64,000 nucleotides of DNA from Leuctra nigra (Eukaryota; Arthropoda; Insecta; Plecoptera; Leuctridae): positions 13,021,409 to 13,085,408 of the forward strand of contig OW203765.1 in NCBI GenBank assembly GCA_934045905.1, in the 5' to 3' direction. How positions within the stretch are numbered: position 1 is the stretch's first letter; each line of letters opens with the position of its first letter. This document shows, in pieces, positions 1 to 11,057 of the stretch. Made by a program: the position numbers and the translations under genes. The notes below the pieces were generated by a model. It made no database searches, was not told the DNA's origin, and saw only the letters and a list, made by a program, of their open reading frames with translations.

Positions 1-411
1 ATTAAAAATATACCTACATTGTAGTTTAAAATAAATCCACATGTAGGGTTGAATTAAGTCAAGTAATTTCATTTAAGAGTGACAATGCAAGGTTAATTTT
101 ATAACCCAGGTTTAAAATTAAAGGTAAAATTGATCTTAAATAATACCGAAATTGTAGGTTAAAATAAATCCACATGTAGGATTTAATGTAGTTGAGTAAT
201 TTTATTTAAGAGTGACAAAGCGAGATTCATTTTATAACCCAAGCTTAAAATTAAAGTTAAAAATTGATCTAAAATAATACCGAAATTGTAGGTTAAAATA
301 AATCCACATGTAGGATTGAATTTGGTGGAGTTATTTCATTTAAGAGTGATAAAGGTAGGTTAATTTTATAACCCAGTCTTAAAATTAAAGGTAAATTGAT
401 CTAAAATCAGC
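1..411. repeat. 134-bp tandem repeat, about three copies
   Basis: The phrase ATAAATCCACATGTAGG recurs at a spacing of 133-134 bp (unit starts near 18, 151 and 285), each followed by the same AT-rich body. Copies differ by a few substitutions. The array runs to the left edge and may be longer outside the window. No coding potential is seen. Confidence 0.85.
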
Positions 412-1960
412 AACATCAGATTATGTACCTGCAAATAGCAGGAAAATGTGTCAAAACCAGGATGTCTAACACGAGACTTCCTGCATGGCGCTCGACTCCC
501 TCTCATAACACAATGAAGAAGAGACTCTCTTGTTAATTACTTCAGTTTGTTGCTCTTACTCACATCGTTTTAGAATGATATTGGATACTTTTTTGGCTTC
601 ACAATTTAGGAAATCATCGTATATTTTCAATTTTTATTTCAAAATTTTTACAAGGTAAAATTATAAAATGGTGAAATACTGTCCAATTTTTGAAAATCAA
701 AAACATTTTGATTCATTTTTCATTGTCTATAATTCTGGCTCATCAACAAATTCATTAGTAATAGGGATATCACATTTTGCTTTTTTCAGGTAAATAACTT
801 CATTATTACCTAGTCTTCTATTTATTGACACTGCATTACAATGATGGACAGGTTTGTATGCAGGAAATGAGACTACCCTCCCCCCCCCCCCCCCCCCCCC
901 AATGATAGTCGGATGTCTCACAGGCTATGGAAAAAAAAATTAGTTATTTGCTAAATATTATTTTCTATTCATCAAACGGATATAATAAAAACAAGTAAGT
1001 ATTGCCTTTTAATTTTAAGAAATCGGAAGAAAATAAGATGAATTAAATTTATATTTTATCGAATGGTACATTTCTTTAAAATTACAGATTAGAGACAAAA
1101 CATGAACTTGGAGCTGGTCAGGAATTTGAGACAGGATGAGTTTGAAATTTAAATCCGCCTGACAAGAATATTATTATTCTTGCTAAGCAGTAAGTGCTCA
1201 GCATCAAAAAGAGTTATCAAGAATACTGAATACTGATACTTGAACTCTCAAGTCAACTATAGAACTGAATTTCAACAGTTTTCTATTGAAATTGTTGGTA
1301 CAGATTAAAAATAAATAACAATAGCAAAATAGGTCGGTATCTATGTACGATTTTTGCTAGATAATACTATAAGGTATACACAATTAAATTGTTTGAAAAC
1401 ATTTTGTTAGTATAGATGAGATAGCGTTGGTTTATCCTACTTTATCCTACTTATATAAATTGCCTATGCCGTAAAAATCTTTAAAAATATATGCATCATA
1501 TTTCAGATTCTGACAAATTTCAGATTCCTATCTTTAATAGTTTAGATATTATGTGACCTCTCAAACGGGAGATTCTTTTGCGCCACCTGGTTTTTCACAA
1601 AATTTAGTCTGCCCACCCACACTTTTGGTCCTAGAACCGCGCCACCCGGTATATAATTTGATATTAGAAAAAGGTTTCTAATAATATTATCATTTACAAT
1701 ACGTATTCCATCAAATTTTATGCCAGAGAAACAAAAGCGTCATCGTCTTTCATTTATATAAGTAGTTTTTATTGCGATCGTATTATCGCACTATTTTGTA
1801 TTTCCCGCAGAAAGGTGGAGTGGGAAAGGTCGGTCACAGGAAGTGCAGGTTGTTCTCAGCCGGATACAATGGAAGGGGTTGGGGGGTTTTGACGGATTTC
1901 GCCAAACTTGGCCTAATACGCTCGCAGTAAAAATAGAACTTTGACGCGCTAAACCACAGT
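412..1960. other. AT-rich non-coding stretch with a poly-C run
   Basis: No ORF, splice pattern or RNA structure could be supported here. The only notable feature is a homopolymer C run of about 22 bases near 879-900. Confidence 0.5.
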
Positions 1961-1961
1961 C

Positions 1962-2041
1962 GGCAGCATAGCCGAGCTGTTAGCGCGTCTGCCTGCTGAA
2001 TGTCGTCCCATCGGTGCTCTGTGTTCGATTCCCGCTGCAGT
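1962..2041 (+). repeat. tRNA-like sequence with Pol III boxes (SINE head or tRNA pseudogene)
   Basis: A box A-like TAGCCGAGCTGTTAGCGC is followed about 50 bp later by a box B-like GTTCGATTCC. The ends GGCAGC and GCTGC can pair. The spacing and a long middle region resemble a class II (Ser/Leu-type) tRNA, but the T stem pairs poorly and no clean anticodon arm folds. A SINE head or pseudogene is more likely than a working tRNA. Confidence 0.45.
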
Positions 2042-2237
2042 CATAACTAATCGAGTTGCGTTTAATTTCAGATTCTAATCACACATGTTATAATCTCTGT
2101 AAATATGTCGTCAAAATGTAATTACCATGAAAACCTATGTAGTTATCGTCAATTAAAGATTCCCTTTTTAGTAATTGAATTAAAAGTAAATTTATGTAAA
2201 TACCTACTAATTAAAATCAAACCTGTAGTTGACTTAG

Positions 2238-2366
2238 AATTAAACCTACATCGAAGATTTATTTTAGTTCGGAGGGTCGGTTGTGAATGAAATGCACAAG
2301 TGCTTTCAAATTAACTCTGTTGTTGGCATAAAATTAAACCTACATCGAAGATTTATTTTAGTTCGG
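2238..2366. repeat. Short direct duplication, 94-bp period
   Basis: A 35-bp segment containing CCTACATCGAAGATTTATTT occurs at 2238-2272 and again, identical, at 2332-2366. The intervening sequence is unrelated. Confidence 0.7.
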
Positions 2367-3032
2367 GGTTCTTAATTATAGTATGAATGTGATTTGAAAT
2401 CAATGCATTGAAGGTGGTTTAATTATAAAGAATCGAATTTTAATTTAATGATTCAAGTAAAATTAACTTATGCGTGTAATGTAACATTTTTTTTAAATAT
2501 ACTGTAAGCGAAAGTGTGGCGGCTACCTACAGTAGTATTAAAATGAATACAGAATTTGTTACAGTGTAATGATGACGACTCGCGAAATTTCAAGAGACAT
2601 CCACTTCTTGATATTGTCAATTCATCAATTTACAAACAAAATATTGATGACGTTGTATTATTCTCACGAAACACAAAGTTGGGCAATCACTCACTGAATA
2701 TTATACAATAGTTAGCATTTCTTTGAAATTTCAAGATTCATTTATTTTAATAAAAAGTCCATTCCTAATTCAAACACAACTCTCTGATTGATTTTATCAC
2801 GTTGATTATCTATTTTCACAATAGTTTTAACAAAATGGGACAAATCATCTATATTAACATCAGATTTTTTAATTAATCGTGTTTTTTGAAAATTATTTAA
2901 ATTTGTTTTTACAAATCTGCAATACGCATTCTTAACAACACTGCTTTTATCTTTGACTTGTGTAAGAGTAAAAGTGATGGCTTCTGATTACCTCAGAATT
3001 TCTCTACATGTCCTTTCACTTAAGACGGCTGG

Positions 3033-3398
3033 GTAGTGAGTTTGACCTTGAAGAGTTTTTTAATCGATTTTTATCAATATCTTTTTCCAGTGTAATTGTT
3101 AACAAAATAGGACTATGGACGTGAATTCAGAACAGTTCAATGAAAATAATTCCATAGTTTGGAATAAGCTATTGGTTTTATTGGGTCCAACAGGTGTTTA
3201 GAACCCGAAAATTACTAAATTATCGGGTTCTAAACACCTGTTGGACAAAATAAAACTAATAACTTATTCCAAACTATGAAATTATTTTCATTGAACTGTT
3301 CTGAATTCACGTCCATAGCCCTATTTTGTTAACAATAACACTGGATAAAGATATTGATAAAAATCGAATAAAAAACTCGTCAAGGCCACGCTCACTAC
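3033..3398. repeat. Near-perfect palindrome / foldback element
   Basis: The left arm (about 3033-3208) and right arm (about 3223-3398) are reverse complements with few mismatches, separated by a 14-base spacer. The outer ends read TAGTGAG and CTCACTA. It holds no ORF. Arms of about 175 bp suggest a young foldback MITE or a recent inverted duplication. It lies 500 bp beyond the virus-like block. Confidence 0.85.
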
Positions 3399-3896
3399 TG
3401 CGTTTTGTAGACACTTTTTGCGATATGATTGGAGACTCAATGGGTAGACTAAATTATTTGAAATTTAAATCGTAATTATATAAAAGACAAACTTAGGGTT
3501 ATCCTTTGGTACATTTTTAATTTTTTGTTTCGTTAATTAGTAGTAATTAGTGGATTTTGGGTAAAAAATTAGTTATTTTCTTGTCTTTCTGGGTGCCGTA
3601 TAAAATTAAATTTAAAAAATGTGCCAAGTGCTAACCCTAAGTTTGTCTTTCATCGTATTATGATTAAAATTTGAGATCAATTGGTTTACGGGTTTGGTCT
3701 CTAATCGTATCGCAAATTTCATCGTTTTGCGCGGTTTTGTTGAATTACCGGCGCCTAATTAACGATGCAATAAGCAAAAATTAAAAAGTGCTACTTATAT
3801 ACAATCAAACTGATCATGTGAACATCCTGTAAAAGTTACACTCATTTATGAAACAATTTTTGTCTCTCAATTTTCTAACACGGCCGAGCGCTAGTA

Positions 3897-4260
3897 TCAC
3901 CTTAAAATCACACCGAAATTCATATTACTTATACTTTTTAAACCGATATATTTCCCATGAACATTTTCTTCAACAAACATGGTATGATTATCAAACACTT
4001 TTTGAGGTGAATCTCGAACATCGATGATAAACGCATATGTGGTCCACATCTATGAGTTCTTCCAAAAATTCTGTCCATTCCAAAAGCGATATAATCACAC
4101 CAGAACCATTTATCGATGAAATTATTTTAACAAACGGTGTAAACTCATCTTCAGCATTCAGCCCAACGATAATCAGTTTTGATCGATATGGATTCACATA
4201 GAAAAGTGATTGCACAACACCGAGAAATGGTTTTTCGTCTATTGCTGGAGTGACTTCCAT
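3897..4260 (-). pseudogene. Virus-like block: frameshifted ORF downstream of the BIR-protease
   Basis: A start at 4260 opens an 89-codon frame that stops at 3991. Around 4020 a different minus-strand frame is open and continues to a stop at 3897-3899, so the original reading frame was probably longer and is broken by a small indel. The family is not recognised. The ORF is on the same strand as the BIR-protease gene and close behind the small Cys-rich ORF, which suggests they were inherited as one block. Confidence 0.45.
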
Positions 4261-4374
4261 TTTTTTTTAATATACAATTTCGACTATCTTCAACAAAATT
4301 TCAGAGGTAACTGACCTCTTTCATGGTGAATCGCAAATCAAATTGAATCTAACAAAATGTAATCGTCAGCATTT

Positions 4375-4500
4375 TTACTTTGAAACAAGACAGGTTTGAA
4401 CAGGAAATGCAGGACATTGACCTCTCCTATGAAATGCGTATTTTTTTTTGATTGCACGTGCGCAACAGCACTGTCCACCATATCCGGTGTCATGTTTCAT
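4375..4500 (-). CDS. Small basic Cys-rich ORF (41 aa) in the virus-like block
   Basis: The ATG at 4500 lies 32 bp after the stop of the BIR-protease ORF, and the frame ends with TAA at 4375-4377. The predicted 41-residue peptide is basic and has five cysteines, including a QCCCAR motif followed by IKKK. No family is recognised. Its size, charge and tight spacing would suit a virion or DNA-binding peptide, but that is inference. It is too short to exclude a chance ORF. Confidence 0.35.
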   Translation of the reverse strand: MKHDTGYGGQCCCARAIKKKYAFHRRGQCPAFPVQTCLVSK

Positions 4501-4532
4501 GCAGTGGCCGAATATTTTAAAATGGGTTGATC

Positions 4533-5297
4533 TCACGAGTCGATCATTTTTTCAGGTGATTTTTTATTAAAATGTTTGAGAAACGAATTTAGTGTTTTCC
4601 CTCTAGCTCTATGAGCTAAGAAAATAGCGCAATATTCACCGCAAACATATGATGTAACGCTTTGTAGTGGAATACGATTATAAGTCCAGCTTTTACAATG
4701 TTGATTTAGAAATTGACGGTGTCCACGAATGAGCGGAGGATATCCAAAACTACAAAAAAAATCCCCATTTCCACGAGTATCAATATGACAAGCGACCCAA
4801 TGTTGACCCTTGCACCTTGCTATATCGGTATTGGCAATCAATTGAATCGGACGACCCACATGTTTAGGTAGGGTATCAGCCGCAAAAACAACAATAAATA
4901 AATATTTAGAATATTTATCTTGAGAAAGTGCGTTTTTTAATACATTTGCATACATTTTAAATAAATCCTTAACAACAGTACTCTTCGAGTCCATAGGTAG
5001 ACCTCGAATGAACATACAATCAGGACTCCAGTGTTTATGTTCATAAAACGGGATGTCTTGAGGCAACCATTTATGTATCACAACACCGCATGAAGGGCAG
5101 GCAGTTTTGTCTCCATGAAACGTGTAATAAAACCCGGCCTCGGCCAAGTCGCGTGCGGTGACATTGCCATTCGGGAATGATGCAAATGATTTCAATCTTG
5201 GCCCCAGTTGAAACATGTCGGTTTTTTCACTGTTTGCAACACACCACTGTGACAGCTTCATTGCACTTTTCACCCGCAAAACCAATATGCACACCAT
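4533..5297 (-). CDS. BIR domain fused to an adenain-like (C5) cysteine protease, virus-like
   Basis: The 254-codon frame has two modules. Residues about 34-94 match a BIR zinc fold: RLKSF start, then C67-x2-C70-x16-H87-x6-C94, the exact spacing of inhibitor-of-apoptosis BIR domains. Residues about 130-240 match adenain-type proteases of adenoviruses, adintoviruses and Polintons: H166 in QHWVA, Q212 in LQSV, and C219 in VCGEYC. The acidic residue expected in the F-[D/E]-x-[F/Y]-G motif is C182 (FFCSFG), so activity is doubtful. Met1 may not be the true start; Met13 (MKLSQWC) is an alternative, and the first 71 bases overlap another minus-strand ORF. No introns are seen. It is probably an endogenised viral or Polinton-like gene. 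Confidence 0.72.
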   Translation of the reverse strand: MVCILVLRVKSAMKLSQWCVANSEKTDMFQLGPRLKSFASFPNGNVTARDLAEAGFYYTFHGDKTACPSCGVVIHKWLPQDIPFYEHKHWSPDCMFIRGLPMDSKSTVVKDLFKMYANVLKNALSQDKYSKYLFIVVFAADTLPKHVGRPIQLIANTDIARCKGQHWVACHIDTRGNGDFFCSFGYPPLIRGHRQFLNQHCKSWTYNRIPLQSVTSYVCGEYCAIFLAHRARGKTLNSFLKHFNKKSPEKMIDS

Positions 5298-6074
5298 GGA
5301 CGTAACACTTTATTTCTTCGTATGGAAATGATGACGATGAGTCATACTCGAAATCATTCAAATCAATAACATTTCTCCAGAAGATGTTGTCTAAATATTT
5401 CACATTTGTTCTGCCTCTTGTATATTTTAGTTTATAACCCAGACAGTGAGTGAAAACTAGTGATGGCACCATTGAAAATTTTCAGAGACCCTTGAAAATT
5501 TGAAATTTTCTTAAAAATGCTTAAATTCAATTATATTTTATTAAATACATTTATTTGTAATTATGTGCCTAGTTGGGATGCATACTGATCTCTTGTATGA
5601 TGTGTATGATGCGTGTTGTTGTCTGAGTGGTAAATGTGCAAAATGATCATTAATACAGCATTCAAATTTCCCGCCTATGTAGAAATTACAGTCTGGCCAA
5701 AGTTACAATGAAGAAAAACTGAGATTTGGGCTTATATTTGGCTTTCATTTTGATTTTGATTTTACGCTTTTTTCAGATATATTATTAACAATTGTGTGCA
5801 ATAAAGCAATAAAAAAAGTAAATAAATAAAAATAAATAATCTTCTTCTAAAAAAAGTAATTTAAACAATTTTCAACGCATTGAAAATTTTCATAAAAATT
5901 TTCATGAAAATTTTCAATTTTTTTTTTCAGAAAATTGCCATCACTAGTGAAAACCATGATTTTTAATGCTTCATCTCTAGCTCTGCAGTATGCGTACGTG
6001 AAACCAGTAAAATTTGTTTCACTAGAGTCATCAAATACCAGAATCGACGGACTTCTTTCGCCGTACGATCCATT
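5227..6074 (-). pseudogene. Upstream ORF of the virus-like block, split by a hAT MITE
   Basis: An open minus-strand frame runs from 6074 to 5955, is interrupted by the insertion at 5458-5946 (plus one copy of its 8-bp target duplication), and resumes in the same frame from 5457 to a stop at 5227-5229. Removing one TSD and the element leaves the frame intact, so the gene was open when the element landed. Its 3' end overlaps the BIR-protease frame by about 70 bp, as in compact viral genomes. The 5' end is lost where repeat sequence starts near 6075. The family is not recognised. Confidence 0.5.
5458..5946. mobile_element. hAT-type non-autonomous element (489 bp)
   Basis: Inverted termini TAGTGATGGCA and TGCCATCACTA are flanked by the perfect 8-bp duplication GTGAAAAC (5450-5457 and 5947-5954). 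Subterminal sequence is rich in GAAAATTTTC in both orientations. No transposase ORF is present. The 8-bp TSD and TIR form are typical of hAT. Confidence 0.88.
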
Positions 6075-7598
6075 TTCTAAGCCTATGTTAATAAGCTAGT
6101 TTTTCTGAGTATATGGTGAAATTTTTAGAGGTTTATCTTTAAAGGGCCTATGTCATCTTGAATAAAGCTTATACTATGTGTTCTTACCATGTATTTAGGC
6201 AATATAAGACATGCATAATCTAAATTAATTGTACCCTGAATTAATTATTAATTATTTTCTGTGCGAAATTTGAACCTGGCGCGCGTGAATGCCTACGTCA
6301 CTCTGTGCGCAGCGCTGATTGGTTAGCGTGAATAAGGGGGGATAGATCACGCCCGCTGATGCCGCTCAACCCTTCTCTCGCACCACTGCCGGTGCACAAT
6401 ACACCTGACAATAAGTAAACAATCGAAAGTTGAGAATGCAGTGAAAGATTCCGTTAGCTGCAGACATTTCGAAACATATTTTAAAACTGACAGAATCTGC
6501 ACAGAAATATTGAAGTTTTATTTACCGTGCTAGCAATGCATTGTGGAGTAATTGTTGTTTAATTGTTTCGCCATGAACAATGAAGTGGAATATTATTTCT
6601 GTAATTCAAAAATTATTGCCGTATGCCGGACTCATCAAGACTGATAGCGAATACATATCACACAATATCAAAATTTGATATTGTGTGATAGTAAAAAACA
6701 GTAACACGACACGGAAAATCAATTGTCTATTGCAGAGATATAATTTAATTGTACATACTGCTGCCTAGGTAGAACGGAACAAAAACGAAATTGAAATTTC
6801 TTGTCCAACAAAGTCTGGCGATTTTTTGCATATAAATCCTTTGTTTATTGGGTTACTTTTTGGGTGGTGTAAACAAAGAATTGACGAATTATTATTACAG
6901 GCTAACCTTCAAATCCATTTTCTACTAATGTGCAGAGCAATCATAAATGGACTCGGAACAAAGTAAGGCGGTGCATTTTATGAAGCCCAACTCCGTGTAC
7001 ATTTCGGAGTACCTACTTTACTTTGTACAAAATCTTATACATAATGTAGTTGAATTTTTTCCTTGATAGATGTATTATTGCTTTTGTAAACACGAAGTAA
7101 GGGCCTGAAACGTTTCGGAAGAACTGATATTTAGAAACAAATCATCAAACAAATGGATTAGGCGTGAGCGACGCTATTTGCAAAGAGCTGTAACACTATC
7201 ATAATGAAAATGTACAATGTATTTAGGAAAAGATTTTACTGAATTATATAATCTAATTTTCTATTGAAAACTCAAATTCTTGGTTTTTATACTTGAACTC
7301 TCTAGCACCCAACGTCATCTAGAACTTAGTCCAAACAAATAACAATCACTCGATTATAACGTTGAATGTCTCAATGAAAATTAATTAAATTAACTATTAA
7401 GTTTATCCGTACAATAACATTCCCTGGAAGACATCTTCACAGACAATGATTAACGCATACGGACTATTAACTCTTCTAGAACATTGAAATATTGCAAAAG
7501 TAAGCTGTAGCAATGGGCTAGCGCGTAGTCTGCGGGCAGGTAGTCTGCACAGAGTGACGTAGTTATTCATTTCGGTCGAATCGCTCCCGAGCGATTCG

Positions 7599-7631
<33 letters not shown>

Positions 7632-8655
7632 CCGAGCCCAGGAGACAGGATGGCGGGCGGAACAAAGCGCCGTCCCGTGTTGAGAGAAGGAAGACGGACC
7701 GATTAAAGATCACTTGCCACAAGATGACATAGGCCCTTTAAACCCCCAATGTTTATACCAACAATTAAAAATATCGTTTACCCCCCTCCCCCCCTAAATT
7801 ATTGAAAAAAATTTCATTCAAAATGACCCATTATTATAAGATGAGTATATAGAGTATTTTGTAAACTTTATAGATTTCTATCATTAACTCCGACATTTTT
7901 ATTCTAATATTGAAAATCAAAATTAAACCACCCCTACCCCCCCCCCCCCCCCCCAAATATGAAAAAAATTGATATGCACCGTAGCCTATGTTAATGAGCT
8001 TGTTTTGCTGAGTATGGGGTAAAATTTTTACGGGTTTATCATTAAACCCCTAATTTGTATGCCAACAATTAAAAATATCGTCTATCCCCCCCCCCCCCCC
8101 CCCCCCCCCCAAAGTAATGAGAATATTTTCATGCACAAAGGAACATTATTATAAGATAAGTTTAATGAGGATTTTGTGAATGTTTTGAGTTGCTATTACC
8201 AACTCCGCCATTTTTATTTTAATATTGATAATAAAAATTTGACCCCCCTTACCCCCCCAAATATGAACAAATTTGATATGCACCGTAGCCTATATTGATA
8301 AGCTACTTTTGCTGAGTATATGGTGACATTTTTACAAATTTATCATCAAACCCCTAGTGTTTATGCCAACAATTAAAAATATCGTCTACCCCCCCTCCAC
8401 CCCAAAATAATGAGAATATTTTCATGCACAAAGGCACATTATTATAAGATGAGTTTAATGAGGATTTTGTGAAAGTTTTGAGTTGCTATCATTAACTCCG
8501 CCATTTTTATTTTAATATTGAAAATAAAATTTTGACCCCTCCTACCCCCCTAAATATTAAAAAATTCGATATGCACCGTAGCCTATGTTGATAAGCTAGT
8601 TTTTCTGAGTATATGCTGAAATTTTTACAAGTTTATCATCAAACCCCTAATTTTT
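6075..8655. repeat. ~290-bp tandem repeat array with poly-C tracts (interrupted)
   Basis: Units contain GCACCGTAGCCTATGTTGAT, then a block around AACAATTAAAAATATCGTCT, a poly-C tract, GAGAATATTTTCATGCAC and a second C-rich tract. Full or partial units start near 6078 (rest after 7740), 7980, 8280 and 8576. The first unit is split by the TIR element at 6142-7739. Poly-C lengths differ between copies. Confidence 0.8.
6142..7739. mobile_element. TIR element flanked by TTAA (1.6 kb, no ORF)
   Basis: The termini AGGGCCTATGTCATCTTG and CAAGATGACATAGGCCCT are an 18-bp perfect inverted repeat flanked on both sides by TTAA. A TTAA target with GGG/CCC-type ends suggests piggyBac; because TTTAAA is palindromic, other superfamilies are possible. 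Subterminal segments around 6290 and 7550 are also inverted copies (ACGTCACTCTGTGC). It contains a (CAAT)n tract at 7595-7633. No transposase was found. Confidence 0.75.
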
Positions 8656-8720
8656 CACCTAACTGACTGTACTAAGAGCGGCCCGCTAGGTAGGAGAAGA
8701 TTTAGTGGACCTTGGAGTAA

Positions 8721-8879
8721 AGCCCCATTTACACGGTGCAATTTCTTGAACCACTTCTGTGTCACAGAAGTTCTGCACATGTGCAGATTCCCTTTATCAT
8801 CTCAAAAGTGATACTGCGCACGAGCAGAACCTCTGTGACACAGAAGTTGTTCAAGAAATTGCACCGTGTAAATGGGGCT
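8721..8879. mobile_element. Harbinger-like MITE (159 bp)
   Basis: Termini AGCCCCATTTACACGGTGCA and its reverse complement form inverted repeats that extend about 50 bp inward. The element is flanked by TAA on each side (8718-8720 and 8880-8882), a 3-bp target duplication that fits PIF/Harbinger. Confidence 0.82.
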
Positions 8880-8882
8880 TAA

Positions 8883-9675
8883 GAATATCTTCAAAGGGGT
8901 TCTCAAAGTCTGTAGATGAACATATTTGACACACGTCATATTAAATCGCCTTATCAACGCGTTATACCATTGACTACCGCTCAGTATGGGACTCGTGACT
9001 GCTATAGCTGCAGCACTGAATGCTTCCGCCGATGTCTGAGGCCGCACTACAAACGACGATTCTGGCAATATAAAGACATTATTATTAATTTTGTTCAATG
9101 CTACAACATGCCTTCATATTTATAACATAGGCCTAAATTAAGCTTATTGTTGTGCTGCGTCAGCTTTCCGTGCAATCTTTCCAAATGTAAGACGATCTCA
9201 GCCGGACGAGTGAAGAATTTGACCTTGGTCTGTACGTAAGAACGGGGCGGTTCCGTTTGTCACTAGACATCGACGACAGATGACTGGCCAGTCGCATGTC
9301 CCCACCCCAGTGTACGTCAATGGTTATACTGAGCGTTTTCCTAGTACACAACAATGGGACAACTAATTACCTATTCAGAATATTAACTTTTAGTTGATCA
9401 ATTTAGTCGTGCTCGTGAGCAGAGTCAATTTGGTGATGATAATCCGACTCGGACATTCTACTGATTAGGCTGAAAGCTTGTCAAATAAGAGAAAATGCAG
9501 AATTTGAACTAAATCGGAACAATGATTTTTGACTAATCGGAAGATATTTTTTATATTTTAACAAATAATAAGATATTTTTGAGACTTTTTAAACGTTGAT
9601 AAAATATTGTTAATGTCATTGACACATTTCAAATTTGTAACCAAACCAATCTTTGATCAAACCAATCAACAGCCT
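8883..9675. other. Non-coding stretch, nothing recognised
   Basis: Short ORFs here lack domain features or codon bias. A fragment of the dispersed motif described at 10913 (GAGCGTTTTCCTAGT) occurs near 9330-9345. Confidence 0.45.
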
Positions 9676-9822
9676 CATGCTCAAAAGAAATTGCGTCTGC
9701 AAGTAGATATTTGCGGGTGTCAGTCCTCAACACCACAAGACCGTGAGATAATAATCTTATGGACGGAATCCAGTAGACTCTGGGCACTTGCGTCGATAAA
9801 TATGGAATTTCTTTTGAGCATG
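9676..9822. mobile_element. MITE with CATGCTCAAAAGAAATT termini
   Basis: The ends CATGCTCAAAAGAAATT and AATTTCTTTTGAGCATG are perfect inverted repeats. Related copies occur at about 38667-38815 and, reversed and partial, at 43375-43495; all share CAACACCACAAGACC in the middle. No ORF above chance is seen. Confidence 0.72.
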
Positions 9823-10639
9823 TTAAGGAATGTTAAAGTAAGGGATATAAAAATTATACCCTTTACATAGGTTATAATATTATAATATTTTTTTCTATAT
9901 CTGAAGTGATCTACCCCTATTAGGGGTGGATAGGGATTAAACCCAAATAAAACACTATTTGTCACTATTTATTGTACCTATTTATTGTGAAAAGTGTTCA
10001 ACTTGTGAAAGTCTATGAAGAAGGCTGGAACAGGTAAGACGCTCTAACATTTGCCATTGCGCAGAACGACGAAATCTGAAATTAAATGAGATGATAATAT
10101 GTAAACAAACTTAATATTAAATAAAATATAACATCTTAAAATAATATGTAAAATCAAAAATATAAAACAAAGTATGAAAGTAATATATAATTTACTTTTG
10201 AGGAGCATGAAAAAAGCAACTTTTCCAAACAATTCACAATTGAGATCTAGGTCAAATCGAATGCATCAAATCAGGTTATCGCTCAAAAATTATCATGGGA
10301 ACAAAAATAGTTCAAAGGCATGATAATCGTACGTGTAATTTGCCTCTTCTATGAGGATTGCTGTAGTAAAATCCACGTGTTATCCCTTAATGAACACTAT
10401 CCATATCTGGGCCTTTCCCTACAAATGGCGGATACTGGTGATCATGATCTTGAATATTGATAACATACCTCGGTGTCCTCCTTGTCTGCAGTTTTCAACA
10501 GTCATAAAACATCTGCTTTTAAACGTTCTTCTTTCTCTTCCCCGCTTCCCGCAGATAGGGTCCATGCGATGGCAAATCAATTTGTCACAGTTCGATCGTC
10601 TCAGTACTCGCGACAACGCTGGAAAATAAGTCAGGATTC

Positions 10640-10830
10640 AATAGACAACATCATAAATTATCTAGTTAGCTCTGCTTTTCAAAAAATTTCATATGCAGTA
10701 CCGTGATCCAAGTATCTATTATGGTTATGATCCATTGTTGAAAAACCATAATAGATACTTGGATCACGGTACTGCATATGAAATGTTTTGAAAAGCAGAG
10801 CTAACTAGTTAATTTATGATGTTGTCTATT
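10640..10830. mobile_element. Foldback MITE, TA-flanked family
   Basis: The two halves are inverted copies (arms about 95 bp) around a short centre near 10740. Termini AATAGACAACATC and GATGTTGTCTATT fit a TA target duplication. Divergent relatives lie at 30245-30427, 32281-32455 and (partial) 43231-43320, sharing AATTATCT and a GCTCTG block. Confidence 0.8.
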
Positions 10831-10909
10831 CAACCAACAGATAGCAAATATATCTGATATATTTCATAACAAACCTTTCAGTAAAATATATAATAATTTG
10901 GAATAACTA

Positions 10910-11057
10910 GGAAAACGCTCGGTGTAAAGCGTTGATGAGCGAGCACCGACACGCACGACATCGTCAATCAAGCACGATCCATTCAATCAAAGATAACTAA
11001 CTATACACTAGGAAAACGCTCTGAGTAACGCGTTGATGAGCGAGCACGGATACACGC
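10910..11057 (-). repeat. Dispersed GAAAACGCT/GCGTTGATGAGCGAGCAC motif, two copies
   Basis: Two tandem copies (near 10910 and 11010) of a ~45-bp motif with GGAAAACGCTC, then GCGTTGATGAGCGAGCAC. The same motif in opposite orientation occurs near 15005, 19120 and 26145. It is a conserved core of an interspersed repeat whose boundaries are not visible. Confidence 0.65.
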
